The notes beneath the pieces are model-generated. The model was given only the letters and a program-made list of their open reading frames with translations. It searched no databases and was not told the origin of the DNA. Source: UBA5734 sp964528645 (GTDB lineage Bacteria > Bacillota > Clostridia > Saccharofermentanales > UBA5734). From it: 31,570 nucleotides of DNA. This document shows, one piece after another, positions 7,526-15,165 of this stretch (within the stretch, counting starts at the first letter, position 1; every line of letters begins with the position of its first letter). A program made the position numbers and the translations under genes. Location of the stretch: NCBI GenBank assembly GCA_964528645.1, contig CAZGSR010000033.1, positions 1-31,570 of the forward strand, read 5' to 3'.

Positions 7526-8497
7526 ATGAACGCAATTTCAGTGGTTGTTCCCTTGTACAATGAACAGGATAATGTGGTTTTACTGCATCAGGAAATCGTC
7601 CAAGCACTCACCGGAAAATGCACATTCGAAATCATCTTTGTCGACGATGGCAGCACAGACCAGACAGCCCAAATAGCGCGTACTCTGAAGCCCCTGAAAT
7701 ACATCCAGCTGCGGCGAAACTATGGCCAGACATCGGCCATGGACGCTGGCATCAAAGCCGCCCGGCACCCCTACATCGCCACGCTCGACGGTGATCTGCA
7801 AAATGACCCGGCCGATATCCTCAAGCTGGTGGACTACCTGGAAGCCCATGACCTGGATGTTGTGTCCGGCTGGCGCAAAAAGCGGCACGACAGTCTGGCA
7901 AAAAAATTTGTCTCGCGTGGTGCCAACCTGCTGCGCAGCATTCTGGTCAAAGACAACATCCATGACAGTGGCTGCACCTTGAAACTCTATAAAAAAGAAT
8001 GCTTTTCAACTGTCACCCTCTACGGCGAAATGCACCGTTTCATTCCAGCGATTTTGAAGATCAAAGGCTATAGGGTCGGTGAACTGGAAGTCAATCACCG
8101 GCCGCGCCTGCGCGGCGTGACCAAATACAACTGGAAACGGACAATCAAGGGATTCCTGGACATGATTTCAGTCTGGTTCTGGAACAAATACGCCGTCCGC
8201 CCCCTCCATCTGCTGGGGGGATTCGGCCTGTTCTCACTCGGTCTGGGATTTGGCTTTGGTCTCTGGACGGTCTTGCTCGCCATCCAGGGGATGGATCTGT
8301 CCAACAGCATGCAGCCCTACATGTCGCTCTTTTTCATCGGCCTGGGCTTTCTGTTCTTGATGATCGGCCTGATCGCCGACATGATGACCAAGATCTACTA
8401 TGGGCTGAAAATTGAAACACCGTACAACATACGCCAAGTCTTCGATTCCGAAGACGCGCAGGATGACCAGGCCGTAAAACCCGGGAGGCATGCATGA
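7526..8497 (+). CDS. gtrB: GtrB/DPM-like polyprenyl-phosphate glycosyltransferase (GT2) with two C-terminal TM helices
   Basis: This 323-aa protein starts with a GT-A fold (ISVVVPLYNEQDNV). Its nucleotide-sugar motifs are VDDGSTD (~38-44) and LDGDLQNDP (~87-95). Two hydrophobic helices follow at ~228-255 and ~266-290. This is the ArnC/GtrB arrangement, in which a nucleotide sugar is joined to undecaprenyl phosphate on the cytoplasmic face. The ATG follows the stop of the upstream gene with no gap, and GAGGT lies 7 nt before it. The next gene overlaps by 4 nt (ATGA). The donor sugar is unknown. Confidence 0.88.
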   Translation: MNAISVVVPLYNEQDNVVLLHQEIVQALTGKCTFEIIFVDDGSTDQTAQIARTLKPLKYIQLRRNYGQTSAMDAGIKAARHPYIATLDGDLQNDPADILKLVDYLEAHDLDVVSGWRKKRHDSLAKKFVSRGANLLRSILVKDNIHDSGCTLKLYKKECFSTVTLYGEMHRFIPAILKIKGYRVGELEVNHRPRLRGVTKYNWKRTIKGFLDMISVWFWNKYAVRPLHLLGGFGLFSLGLGFGFGLWTVLLAIQGMDLSNSMQPYMSLFFIGLGFLFLMIGLIADMMTKIYYGLKIETPYNIRQVFDSEDAQDDQAVKPGRHA

Positions 8498-8946
8498 ATG
8501 CTGCGATGAATCCTGAATCGAAACAGACGGTGCTGCAGTGGATCCAGTCGTTCTATCTCAGGCACAAACAGGAACTGATAAGCTATCTGGTTTTCGGTCT
8601 GTTGACAACCGTCGTCAATGTCGGTGTTTTCAACCTGCTCTTTGTGCTGAACGTAAAGTACCAGCTCGCCAATCTTGCCGCCCTGATCCTGGCGAAACTG
8701 TTCGCCTATTTCACCAACAAGCACTTTGTCTTCAAAACCAAAACCCGGCAGGGATTTGAGTCGATCCGTGAATTCATCCGGTTCGTCTTCGCCCGTGGTT
8801 TCACCGGCCTGGTCGACTATTTCGGACTGATTTTCCTGGTCGAGATCGTGTCCTTCGATCCGGTGTACAGCAAATACGGCCTGCAGGTCGTGGTGATCGT
8901 CCTGAACTACATCCTGGGGAAAAAACTTGTATTCACCCAGAAGTGA
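8494..8946 (+). CDS. gtrA: GtrA-family membrane protein (candidate polyprenyl-phosphate-sugar translocase)
   Basis: This is a 150-aa protein with four hydrophobic helices and the GtrA signature pattern: an early LISYLVFGLLTTVVNVGVFN segment, a central NKHFVFK motif after helix 2, and a C-terminal NYILGKKLVF. GtrA proteins are thought to flip the polyprenyl-phosphate-linked sugar made by GtrB to the outer face, where the GT-C enzyme uses it. GGGAGG stands 5 nt before the ATG, which overlaps the gtrB stop (ATGA). The stop codon ends at 8946, the first base of the 52-bp engB repeat, so this gene fills the insert up to its boundary. Confidence 0.88.
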   Translation: MNAAMNPESKQTVLQWIQSFYLRHKQELISYLVFGLLTTVVNVGVFNLLFVLNVKYQLANLAALILAKLFAYFTNKHFVFKTKTRQGFESIREFIRFVFARGFTGLVDYFGLIFLVEIVSFDPVYSKYGLQVVVIVLNYILGKKLVFTQK

Positions 8947-8997
8947 CCCCGCTCAGTCCACGCTCGCCGCCGTTTCGCCGACGACAGAGGCGACCAG
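8946..8997 (-). repeat. 52-bp direct repeat, copy B (3' end of intact engB)
   Basis: This is the partner of 5179-5230, 50 of 52 bases identical and in the same orientation. It covers the last 14 engB codons, the stop and 7 bp beyond it. The distance between copies is 3767 bp. An element carried into the 3' end of a gene, with the gene end restored, leaves this arrangement. No integrase or transposase gene lies between the copies. Confidence 0.8.
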
Positions 8998-9564
8998 TTC
9001 GCGCAGCTCACCCAGCCCGGTCCGGTTCAGAGACGAGAAGGCGATCAGGTTGACGTCTTCTTCCAGATCCAGCCATTTCGTCATGGCCTGGACTTGCTGG
9101 CTGATTTGCTGGCGTGACAGTTTGTCGCATTTTGTCAGGATGACCCGGTAGGGTATGTCATTGGCCTCGAGCCAGGCGATCATCTGGACATCGAGCCCGG
9201 ACGGCTCGTGGCGGATATCGAGCAAATGCAGCACCAGGGCGATCGGCCGTTCACCAGTCAGATAAGTGTCGACCAGCGAGGAGAAGTCCGTTTTTTTGTG
9301 GTGGCCGGTCTTGGTGAAGCCATAGCCGGGCAGGTCGGTCAGGTAGAGCTTGTCTTCAACATTGAAATAGATGACCAGCTTGGTTTTGCCCGGCGTCGAG
9401 CTGACGCGTGCGAGCTGTTTCTGGCCGGCGATTGTATTGATCAGGGACGATTTGCCGACATTGGAGCGCCCGGACAGGACGACCTCCGGCAGGCCATCCA
9501 TCGGACATTGACCGAGGTTGGCCGCGACCCCAACGAAGCGAGTTTTACGAAAATTGAGTGACAT
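8953..9564 (-). CDS. engB: Ribosome-biogenesis GTPase EngB (YsxC/YihA)
   Basis: This 203-aa TrmE-Era-EngA-type GTPase acts in late assembly of the large ribosomal subunit. All G motifs are visible: G1 GRSNVGKSS (~32-40), G2 region STPGKT, G3 DLPGYGF and G4 TKCDK. An upstream in-frame extension is rejected because GGAG ends 5 nt before the ATG at 9564; a second ATG at 9567 is too close to it. The last 14 codons are duplicated at 5179-5230. The gene is divergent from the PRPP synthetase pair. Length is normal and the protein appears intact. Confidence 0.93.
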   Translation of the reverse strand: MSLNFRKTRFVGVAANLGQCPMDGLPEVVLSGRSNVGKSSLINTIAGQKQLARVSSTPGKTKLVIYFNVEDKLYLTDLPGYGFTKTGHHKKTDFSSLVDTYLTGERPIALVLHLLDIRHEPSGLDVQMIAWLEANDIPYRVILTKCDKLSRQQISQQVQAMTKWLDLEEDVNLIAFSSLNRTGLGELRELVASVVGETAASVD

Positions 9565-9667
9565 CATGACTCCAATCGGTAAAAGGCCAGTCTTTCGGCC
9601 TCTTTCATAGCTGTAATTTTCCAGCCTGCACAATGGGGTGTGAGTTCCCGCGGCAAGTAAAATCGAT

Positions 9668-9673
9668 TATAAT
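9668..9673 (+). promoter_or_regulatory. -10 box upstream of the PRPP synthetase pair
   Basis: A perfect TATAAT lies 36 nt upstream of the first start codon. No strong -35 box is present at 17 bp (TTCCCG). The position, within the divergent engB/prs spacer and upstream of a CTGGAGG ribosome site, makes it the likely promoter of the two-gene unit. Confidence 0.5.
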
Positions 9674-9709
9674 GATTGCGTCCAATGATGTAAACGTGCT
9701 GGAGGCGTC

Positions 9710-10954
9710 TTGATGACCGTGCCGAAACCGGCTGACGACCGTAATTACTACATCTATCACCAGTATGGCGACAACCCGATGCATCCAATCGGCCCGATCG
9801 GCCTGATCATGCACAACGTTGACCCCGACCTGGCCGATTCCGTCAATTATTTCCTGCGTAACCGCCGCACCATTTATGTCGGCCGCCACCCGGAGCTGGC
9901 CAGAAACCCCGGTTTCATGCGCTCCGACTATCGCATCCCCGTTTCGACACCGCGCTTCACCTCGGGTGAGGGGAAAGCACTGATCCAGCAGTCGGTTCGC
10001 GGCCATGACCTTTTCATCATCACCGACGTGATGAATTACGCCGCTACTTACCCCTGGCGCCACAAGGCCAACGAAATGACGCCGGATGAGCATTTCCAGG
10101 ACTTGGTCCGCATCATCCTCGCCGCCAGCGGCAAAGCGCGACGGATCAATGTGATCATGCCCTATCTCTACGAAGGCCGCCAGGACCGCCGCAGCAGCCG
10201 CGAATCGCTCGACTGCGCCCATATTCTCAAGCAGCTCTTCTCGATGGGCATCACCAATCTCCTGACCTTTGAAGCCCATGACAGTCGCGTCGACAACGCC
10301 GTCCCCGGCCATGGCTTTGAAAATCTCTCCACCGCCTACCAGCTGATCGAAGCCATGCTCCACCGTGTGCCCGACCTGCGCCTGGACGGGGAGCATTTCA
10401 TGGTCGTCTCTCCTGACGAAAACACCATCAGCCGTTCGATCTACTATGCCTCGATGCTCGAGGTCCCGCTCGGCATTTTCTATCGCCAGACCGACTACTC
10501 CAAGCCGGTCGAGGGCGGCTACCAGACCGTCGGCCTGCGCTTCCTCGGTGAAGATGTCGCCGGTCGCGACATCCTCCTGATCGATGACATGATCGTCACT
10601 GGCAACTCGATGATCCGCACCGCCCGCGACCTCAAAAGCCGTGGCGCCAGGCGGATTTTCTGTGCCTCGGCCTTTGCCCAGTTCACCGACGGCCTCGAGG
10701 CGATGAACCAGGCCCATGCTCAGGGCCTGATCGACAAGGTCTTTGCCACCAACCTGATCTACCGCAGTGAAGAACTGCGCAATGCCCCCTGGTTTGTCGA
10801 CGTCAACATCTCTCGGTTCATTTCGCTCCTGATCGATGCGATCAATCACGACGCCTCCCTCTCGCGCCTGATGAGCCCGACCGAGAAAATTTCCAAGCTG
10901 CTGGAATTCTATAAACGCAGAAACACCCCCAAGATTGAAAGGCAGGACACCTGA
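9710..10954 (+). CDS. Divergent PRPP synthetase paralogue (first of tandem pair)
   Basis: This 414-aa protein belongs to the long clostridial ribose-phosphate pyrophosphokinase family. It carries an N-terminal extension of ~45 residues (YGDNPMHPIGPIGLI) absent from the ~315-aa classical enzyme. Matching motifs are SGEGKALIQQSVRGHDLF, MPYLYEGRQDRRSSRESLDC (ATP-site region), FEAHDSRVDNAVP (catalytic-loop region), MVVSPDENTISR and LIDDMIVTGNSM (ribose-5-phosphate loop). Compared with its neighbour, the SPDEGG motif has become SPDENT, DAH has become EAH, and the loop carries V-T-G-N. These changes suggest reduced or altered activity, or a regulatory subunit; that is inference. GGAGG precedes the ATG, and the stop overlaps the next start (TGATG), so the two are translationally coupled. 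Confidence 0.85.
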   Translation: MMTVPKPADDRNYYIYHQYGDNPMHPIGPIGLIMHNVDPDLADSVNYFLRNRRTIYVGRHPELARNPGFMRSDYRIPVSTPRFTSGEGKALIQQSVRGHDLFIITDVMNYAATYPWRHKANEMTPDEHFQDLVRIILAASGKARRINVIMPYLYEGRQDRRSSRESLDCAHILKQLFSMGITNLLTFEAHDSRVDNAVPGHGFENLSTAYQLIEAMLHRVPDLRLDGEHFMVVSPDENTISRSIYYASMLEVPLGIFYRQTDYSKPVEGGYQTVGLRFLGEDVAGRDILLIDDMIVTGNSMIRTARDLKSRGARRIFCASAFAQFTDGLEAMNQAHAQGLIDKVFATNLIYRSEELRNAPWFVDVNISRFISLLIDAINHDASLSRLMSPTEKISKLLEFYKRRNTPKIERQDT

Positions 10955-12177
10955 TGCTGCAGCCCCGCGATACGGACGATTTTAGCTACAATATCTACAA
11001 CCAGTACGGCAACAACATGATGGCCCCGGTCGGTCCGGTCGGCATCATCCCCCTCACCGGCAGCGCTGTTTTTGCCGACAGTGTCAATTACTACCTCGGC
11101 CGCCGGCGCACCGAATACCTCGAACAGCTCCCAGACCTGGGGGCGACCAATCCCGGTTTCATCCGCCACGACTACCGCATCCCGGTCAGCACCCTGCGCT
11201 TCTCCTCCGGCGAAGGCAAAGCGGTCATCGGCAACACGGTCCGTGGCCATGACTTGTTCATCCTGGTCGACGTGATGAACTTCTCCTGCACCTATAAAAT
11301 GCATGGCCTGATCAACCACATGAGCCCGGACGACCATTACCAGGACCTCAAGCGCACCATCCTGGCGATCAGTGGCAAGGCTCGTCGCATCAACGTGATC
11401 ATGCCCTTCCTTTACGAGAGCCGCCAGCACAAGCGCAATTCGCGCGAATCACTCGACTGCGCCTACATGCTCGAGGAGCTCTACAGCCTCGGCGTCGAGA
11501 ACATCATCACCTTCGACGCCCATGACGACCGCGTCGCCAATGCCATCCCGACCAGCGGATTCGAGAGCATCCCCTCGGCCTACCAGATCATCAAAGCCCT
11601 CGTCAACACGACCCCCGACCTGCACATCTGCGGCGACACCATGATGGTGGTCAGCCCGGACGAGGGCGGCATCTCGCGCGCCATGTACTATGCCTCGATG
11701 CTCGGCGTGCCGCTCGGAACCTTCTACAAACGCCGCGATTACACCCAGGTCGTCAACGGCCGCAACCCGATCATCGCCCACGAATTCCTCGGCGACACGG
11801 TTGAAGGCATGGACATCATTGTCGTCGACGACATGATCTCCTCCGGCGACTCGATGCTCGACATCGCCCGTGAACTGAAATCGAGGAAAGCCAACCGCAT
11901 CTTCTGTGCCACGACCTTCGGCCTGTTCACCGATGGCCTCGAGCATTTCAACCAGGCCTACGAGCAGGGTCTGATCACCAAGGTCTTCGCCACCAACCTG
12001 ATCTACCGCCGGCCGGAGCTCCTGTCTGCGCCCTGGTTCCAGGACGTCAATATGGCGAAGTTCACCGCCCTGCTGATCGACGCGATCAATCACGACGCCT
12101 CCCTGTCCAAGCTCGTCGATCCGACGGAGAAGATCCGCAAGCTGCTCGACACCGTGCCTTATTGCGATATTCCCTGA
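10954..12177 (+). CDS. prs: Ribose-phosphate pyrophosphokinase, long clostridial type (second of tandem pair)
   Basis: This 407-aa enzyme should make PRPP from ribose-5-phosphate and ATP for nucleotide, histidine and tryptophan synthesis. Motifs run in the family order: YGNNMMAPVGPVGII N-terminal extension, FSSGEGKAVIGNTVRGHDLF, MPFLYESRQHKRNSRESLDC, FDAHDDRVANAIP, MMVVSPDEGGISRAMYYAS and VVDDMISSGDSML. The RQHKR and SPDEGG forms are, from memory, the usual ones in long clostridial Prs proteins, so this copy is the orthodox member. It overlaps the preceding paralogue by 1 nt, and a DUF616 gene follows after 18 nt. The C-termini of both copies share LLIDAINHDASLS, showing they are paralogues along their full length. 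Confidence 0.9.
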   Translation: MLQPRDTDDFSYNIYNQYGNNMMAPVGPVGIIPLTGSAVFADSVNYYLGRRRTEYLEQLPDLGATNPGFIRHDYRIPVSTLRFSSGEGKAVIGNTVRGHDLFILVDVMNFSCTYKMHGLINHMSPDDHYQDLKRTILAISGKARRINVIMPFLYESRQHKRNSRESLDCAYMLEELYSLGVENIITFDAHDDRVANAIPTSGFESIPSAYQIIKALVNTTPDLHICGDTMMVVSPDEGGISRAMYYASMLGVPLGTFYKRRDYTQVVNGRNPIIAHEFLGDTVEGMDIIVVDDMISSGDSMLDIARELKSRKANRIFCATTFGLFTDGLEHFNQAYEQGLITKVFATNLIYRRPELLSAPWFQDVNMAKFTALLIDAINHDASLSKLVDPTEKIRKLLDTVPYCDIP

Positions 12178-12195
12178 GCCGGCTGACGCACCAGC

Positions 12196-13317
12196 ATGTT
12201 TGGCCGCAAGCAGCCACAGCGCAAGCCCCTGGTGGTCTACACCGCCATTTTTGGCGGCTATGACCAGCTCCAGGAGCCCATCACACGCAGTAAGAACTGC
12301 GATTACATCTGTTTCACCGACGATCCGAACCTGAAGTCCGACTTCTGGACAATCCGTGTGATCAATGACGCCAAGCTCTCCCCTGCCCGCCTCTCGCGCC
12401 GGCCGAAGATTCTGCCCCATCTTTACCTGCAGGACTATGAGGCCAGCCTCTACATCGATGGCAATCTCCTGCTGACCGGCGATGTCCAGGACTACATCCG
12501 AACCTATGCCCGGACCAGCCCGATGCTCTGTGTCAAACACGGTGAGCGCGACTGTGTCTACCAGGAATACCAGGCCTGCCGCGAGAGCCAGCGCGATGAC
12601 CTGTCTGTCATGCAAAAGCAGATCGAGCGCTACCAGCGCGAAGGCATGCCCCCTGACCTGGGCCTGATCGTCGGCAGCTTCATCTACCGCCGCCACCACG
12701 ACCCGGCCGTCATCCGCGTGATGAACCGCTGGTGGGACGAATTCACCCACAACAGCCAGCGCGACCAGCTCAGCTTCACCTACAGCTGCTGGAAAGAGCG
12801 TTTCCACTACGACCTGTATTACGCCAACAATTGGAGCAATGACTATTTCATCTGGCTGCCCCACCGGATCCAGGGCAATACGATCAATCTCCAGTACCAC
12901 CGCGAGCAGCTGAGCAGCCCGAAAGTACGCCGCTCAGCAATGGAAAAAGCCGCTGCTCAGCGGACGATCGCTGACCGGGCCCGGATGCCAGCTAAATTCT
13001 ACCTCAACTTCGGCCAGGGCCTCTCGGAAAGCCACGTGATCTACATCGCTCCGGACATGAACAATAAAAAGGCGACCTATCGCCTGGTTATTCCACAAGG
13101 AACCCAGTCCATCCGCTTCGATCCGATCGAAGGCTCGCAAGTGGCAGTCGCGGGGCTGAACGTTATTCTAGATGGGCAGGTGCTGAATATCCTGCCCGCC
13201 AACGGCGAGCGTAAAGACGGCATCGACTGGTTCGAAACCACCGATCCGCAGTATGAAATCGCTGTGCCGGATGTGGGGAAAATCCTGGTGATCGAGCTGG
13301 AGATGCAGGTTAAATAA
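12196..13317 (+). CDS. DUF616 (TOD1/MUCI70-type) glycosyltransferase-like protein
   Basis: This 373-aa protein has the hallmarks of the DUF616 glycosyltransferase-like domain over residues ~12-245: VVYTAIFGGYDQL, CDYICFTDDP and SLYIDGNLLL (acidic residue in a DxN-type donor-site position). The last ~100 residues (from ~275) look like a beta-rich domain (YIAPDMNNKKATYRLVIPQG) that I cannot assign; a carbohydrate-binding role is a guess. The domain is found with capsule and surface-glycan genes and is probably cytoplasmic. No clear Shine-Dalgarno site precedes the ATG. It follows prs by 18 nt, so it is probably translated from the same transcript, an unusual pairing with nucleotide metabolism. 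Confidence 0.75.
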   Translation: MFGRKQPQRKPLVVYTAIFGGYDQLQEPITRSKNCDYICFTDDPNLKSDFWTIRVINDAKLSPARLSRRPKILPHLYLQDYEASLYIDGNLLLTGDVQDYIRTYARTSPMLCVKHGERDCVYQEYQACRESQRDDLSVMQKQIERYQREGMPPDLGLIVGSFIYRRHHDPAVIRVMNRWWDEFTHNSQRDQLSFTYSCWKERFHYDLYYANNWSNDYFIWLPHRIQGNTINLQYHREQLSSPKVRRSAMEKAAAQRTIADRARMPAKFYLNFGQGLSESHVIYIAPDMNNKKATYRLVIPQGTQSIRFDPIEGSQVAVAGLNVILDGQVLNILPANGERKDGIDWFETTDPQYEIAVPDVGKILVIELEMQVK

Positions 13318-13318
13318 C

Positions 13319-13334
13319 TGCGGAAATTTCCGCA
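13319..13334. repeat. 16-bp perfect palindrome between convergent genes
   Basis: TGCGGAAATTTCCGCA fills the 18-bp gap between the stops of the DUF616 gene and the SDR gene. The position fits a shared bidirectional terminator, but there is no T-run on either side and the stem would be only ~6 bp. I list it as a palindrome, with termination as a possibility. Confidence 0.4.
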
Positions 13335-13335
13335 A

Positions 13336-14196
13336 TCAGTGCTGCCCTTCTTGAGAAACTGACGCCATAACCTGCCTGATCTTGGTCGGGTCGCCCCAGA
13401 TGGCCGGCGAATCATAGGGCCGGTCTGGGAAGGCCCCGTAAGCCAGCTCGATCGTGTACCCGTTTTCAGCGATAAATGCCTCAACTTTGTCCTTCAGGCG
13501 CACCGGCTGACCCGAGCAACATTCGATGATGCCCTGGACCTCGGTCTGCTGGACCACCGCCGCAATTTGCCGCGCCAATTCATCGATCGTCTGGAAATCG
13601 TATTGATTCAGGCCGCTGGTGAACGGGAAAGAACGATCCCCGCGCGCCGCCGCTTCGGATAGTTTCGTGAACACCGAATGGTTCTTGAGGTCATCCCCAT
13701 AGAGATAATAGGCGCGCAGCCAATGGATGACCGCGCCGAATTCTTTGCCCAGCAGCAGGCAAACCTGGCGCAGGGTATTCTTTCCGATGCCATAGTAGGA
13801 CGATGGATTGCACGGCGTCTGCTCCGAAATCATGCCCTCGTGGTAACCGACCTCATGCATCGAACCCATCACAGCCAGCTGCTTGAGGCCACCGGCCAGC
13901 AGGGTGTGGATGAATGTGAAATGCTGCGGGATCGACTGGATGTGGTATTCGCTGCGGTGATTGAAGCCATCGCGCCAGGCGAGGTGGATGCAGACATCCG
14001 GTGAACCCAGTCGGGTATACAAATCCGGGTCGCCACTGAAAATATCGACAGACAGGAACTCTGCCCGTGGATCGATGCCCGTATTGGCCAGATCAGCCGC
14101 GATGACCTGGGTGTCTGGCTGCTCCAGCAAATGTGCGACCACATGTTGTCCGATATAGCCGTTCGCGCCCGTTACCAGGAATTTGGTTTTCGCCAT
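13336..14196 (-). CDS. NAD(P)-dependent sugar epimerase/dehydratase (extended SDR)
   Basis: This 286-aa extended short-chain dehydrogenase has the Rossmann glycine motif TGANGYIG (residues 9-16) and the catalytic YxxxK as Y135-GIG-K139. Residue S112 (MGSMHEVGYHEG) can serve as the catalytic Ser/Thr. The family modifies nucleotide-sugar hexoses. The protein is shorter than GalE or RmlB (~330 aa), and the exact reaction cannot be assigned. GAGGT lies 4 nt before the ATG. It has its own promoter at 14227-14255 and follows a GT2 gene on the same strand, so it probably contributes a sugar to the glycan made by that cluster. Confidence 0.8.
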   Translation of the reverse strand: MAKTKFLVTGANGYIGQHVVAHLLEQPDTQVIAADLANTGIDPRAEFLSVDIFSGDPDLYTRLGSPDVCIHLAWRDGFNHRSEYHIQSIPQHFTFIHTLLAGGLKQLAVMGSMHEVGYHEGMISEQTPCNPSSYYGIGKNTLRQVCLLLGKEFGAVIHWLRAYYLYGDDLKNHSVFTKLSEAAARGDRSFPFTSGLNQYDFQTIDELARQIAAVVQQTEVQGIIECCSGQPVRLKDKVEAFIAENGYTIELAYGAFPDRPYDSPAIWGDPTKIRQVMASVSQEGQH

Positions 14197-14226
14197 AGTT
14201 ACCTCAGGTTTTACTTCAATGCCACA

Positions 14227-14255
14227 ATTATAACCGTTTCAGGCGGATTTACCAA
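14227..14255 (-). promoter_or_regulatory. Promoter of the SDR gene
   Basis: On the minus strand TTGGTA (14250-14255) and a perfect TATAAT (14227-14232) are separated by exactly 17 bp. The -10 lies ~30 nt upstream of the ATG at 14196. The match is good, and it places the SDR gene under separate control from the upstream GT2. Confidence 0.65.
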
Positions 14256-14296
14256 AGCCTATCTTGCGCAGGGCACGAATGCCAGCTCTCAAAAGC

Positions 14297-15106
14297 TCAA
14301 TGATTCGATATATAACTGATCGAATATAGCCTGGCCAGAATCTGGGCCAGCCAATTCGGCCACAACCGCTTTAACACCTTGAGATCTTCTTCGAACCGCT
14401 TGCCGCTGGTGATACCGAACGAGGTCTGAGTCCCGGTATGGATCCCGTGCAGGATCATCGGCTGGCGGACAAAACACAATGCCCCTGGAAGTTCTGCCAA
14501 GCGCAGGAGAGCATCCCAGTCGAGAGAGACGGAATAGTCGGCATCAAACAGCTTGTGGTCCTTGATGACGGCCATGTTGTAAGTCACACTCGGATTGCAG
14601 ACCGGCTCACCAAAACGGAACAGCAGGCGCTTGAAAAAGCGGCTGCGATAGACAGGGCGGATGAAATAAGGCCAGAACAAGACGATCTTGACCGCCATGG
14701 TCAGATTCATCGGCCGGATTTTGCGGTCATCGCCGATCTCTTTGAAATGGGTAAAGCAGAAAATTGCATCCGGATTCTGTTCGACCATATCGACTGTTTT
14801 CCGGGCAAAGTCCGGCAGATAGACATCGTCCTGGTCGGCTAGTGTGACCAGTGGCGTTTTGGCACAATTGAGCGCAAACGTCCAATCGGCCACAATTCCC
14901 TGGCCAGGCTCATTGACAAAGATCTCCAGCTGGTACTTCTCAGCCAGGCCCAGGATGCGCTCATTGGGTGTGGAGGTCGAAAGCACCACATTGCTGGGGT
15001 AGGTCTGCTTCAAAAGCGACTGAATGGTTTCTTCGATGAAAGGCGCATTTTTGTGCGCCATGATGACAAATGTATGAACAATCGGTTGTTCAACAGGATT
15101 TGGCAT
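14297..15106 (-). CDS. Family 2 glycosyltransferase
   Basis: This is a 269-aa GT2 (GT-A fold) protein. The N-terminal strand and helix (TFVIMAHKNAPFIEETIQSL) begin the nucleotide-binding half. The metal-binding DxD-type motif is LADQDDVYLPDF (~88-99), and a likely catalytic segment is SVSLDWDALLRL (~194-205). DQDD motifs of this kind are typical of rhamnosyl- and galactosyltransferases of cell-surface polysaccharides, but the donor is unknown. It has no membrane helix at its end. It lies 59 nt downstream of a small membrane protein gene on the same strand and probably belongs to the 16216-14297 unit. A Shine-Dalgarno site is weak (AAGGGA, 12 nt away). Confidence 0.82.
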   Translation of the reverse strand: MPNPVEQPIVHTFVIMAHKNAPFIEETIQSLLKQTYPSNVVLSTSTPNERILGLAEKYQLEIFVNEPGQGIVADWTFALNCAKTPLVTLADQDDVYLPDFARKTVDMVEQNPDAIFCFTHFKEIGDDRKIRPMNLTMAVKIVLFWPYFIRPVYRSRFFKRLLFRFGEPVCNPSVTYNMAVIKDHKLFDADYSVSLDWDALLRLAELPGALCFVRQPMILHGIHTGTQTSFGITSGKRFEEDLKVLKRLWPNWLAQILARLYSISYISNH

Positions 15107-15165
15107 GACTCGTTTTTCCCTTCCACGAACTCAGGTCCTTATTTTCGAGATAGATCCCAGACTTG

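Noticed and set aside
9583..9600. Small hairpin followed by T residues (minus strand) just upstream of engB
   Set aside because: The stem is only ~5 bp, so it is too weak to call an attenuator or terminator.
9605..12900. Very long open frames on the minus strand opposite the prs pair and DUF616 gene (9605-10849 and 11449-12900)
   Set aside because: They are fully antisense to genes with clear motifs, have no Shine-Dalgarno site and show repetitive acidic, Val/Gly/Asp-rich composition typical of the reverse frame of GC-rich genes.
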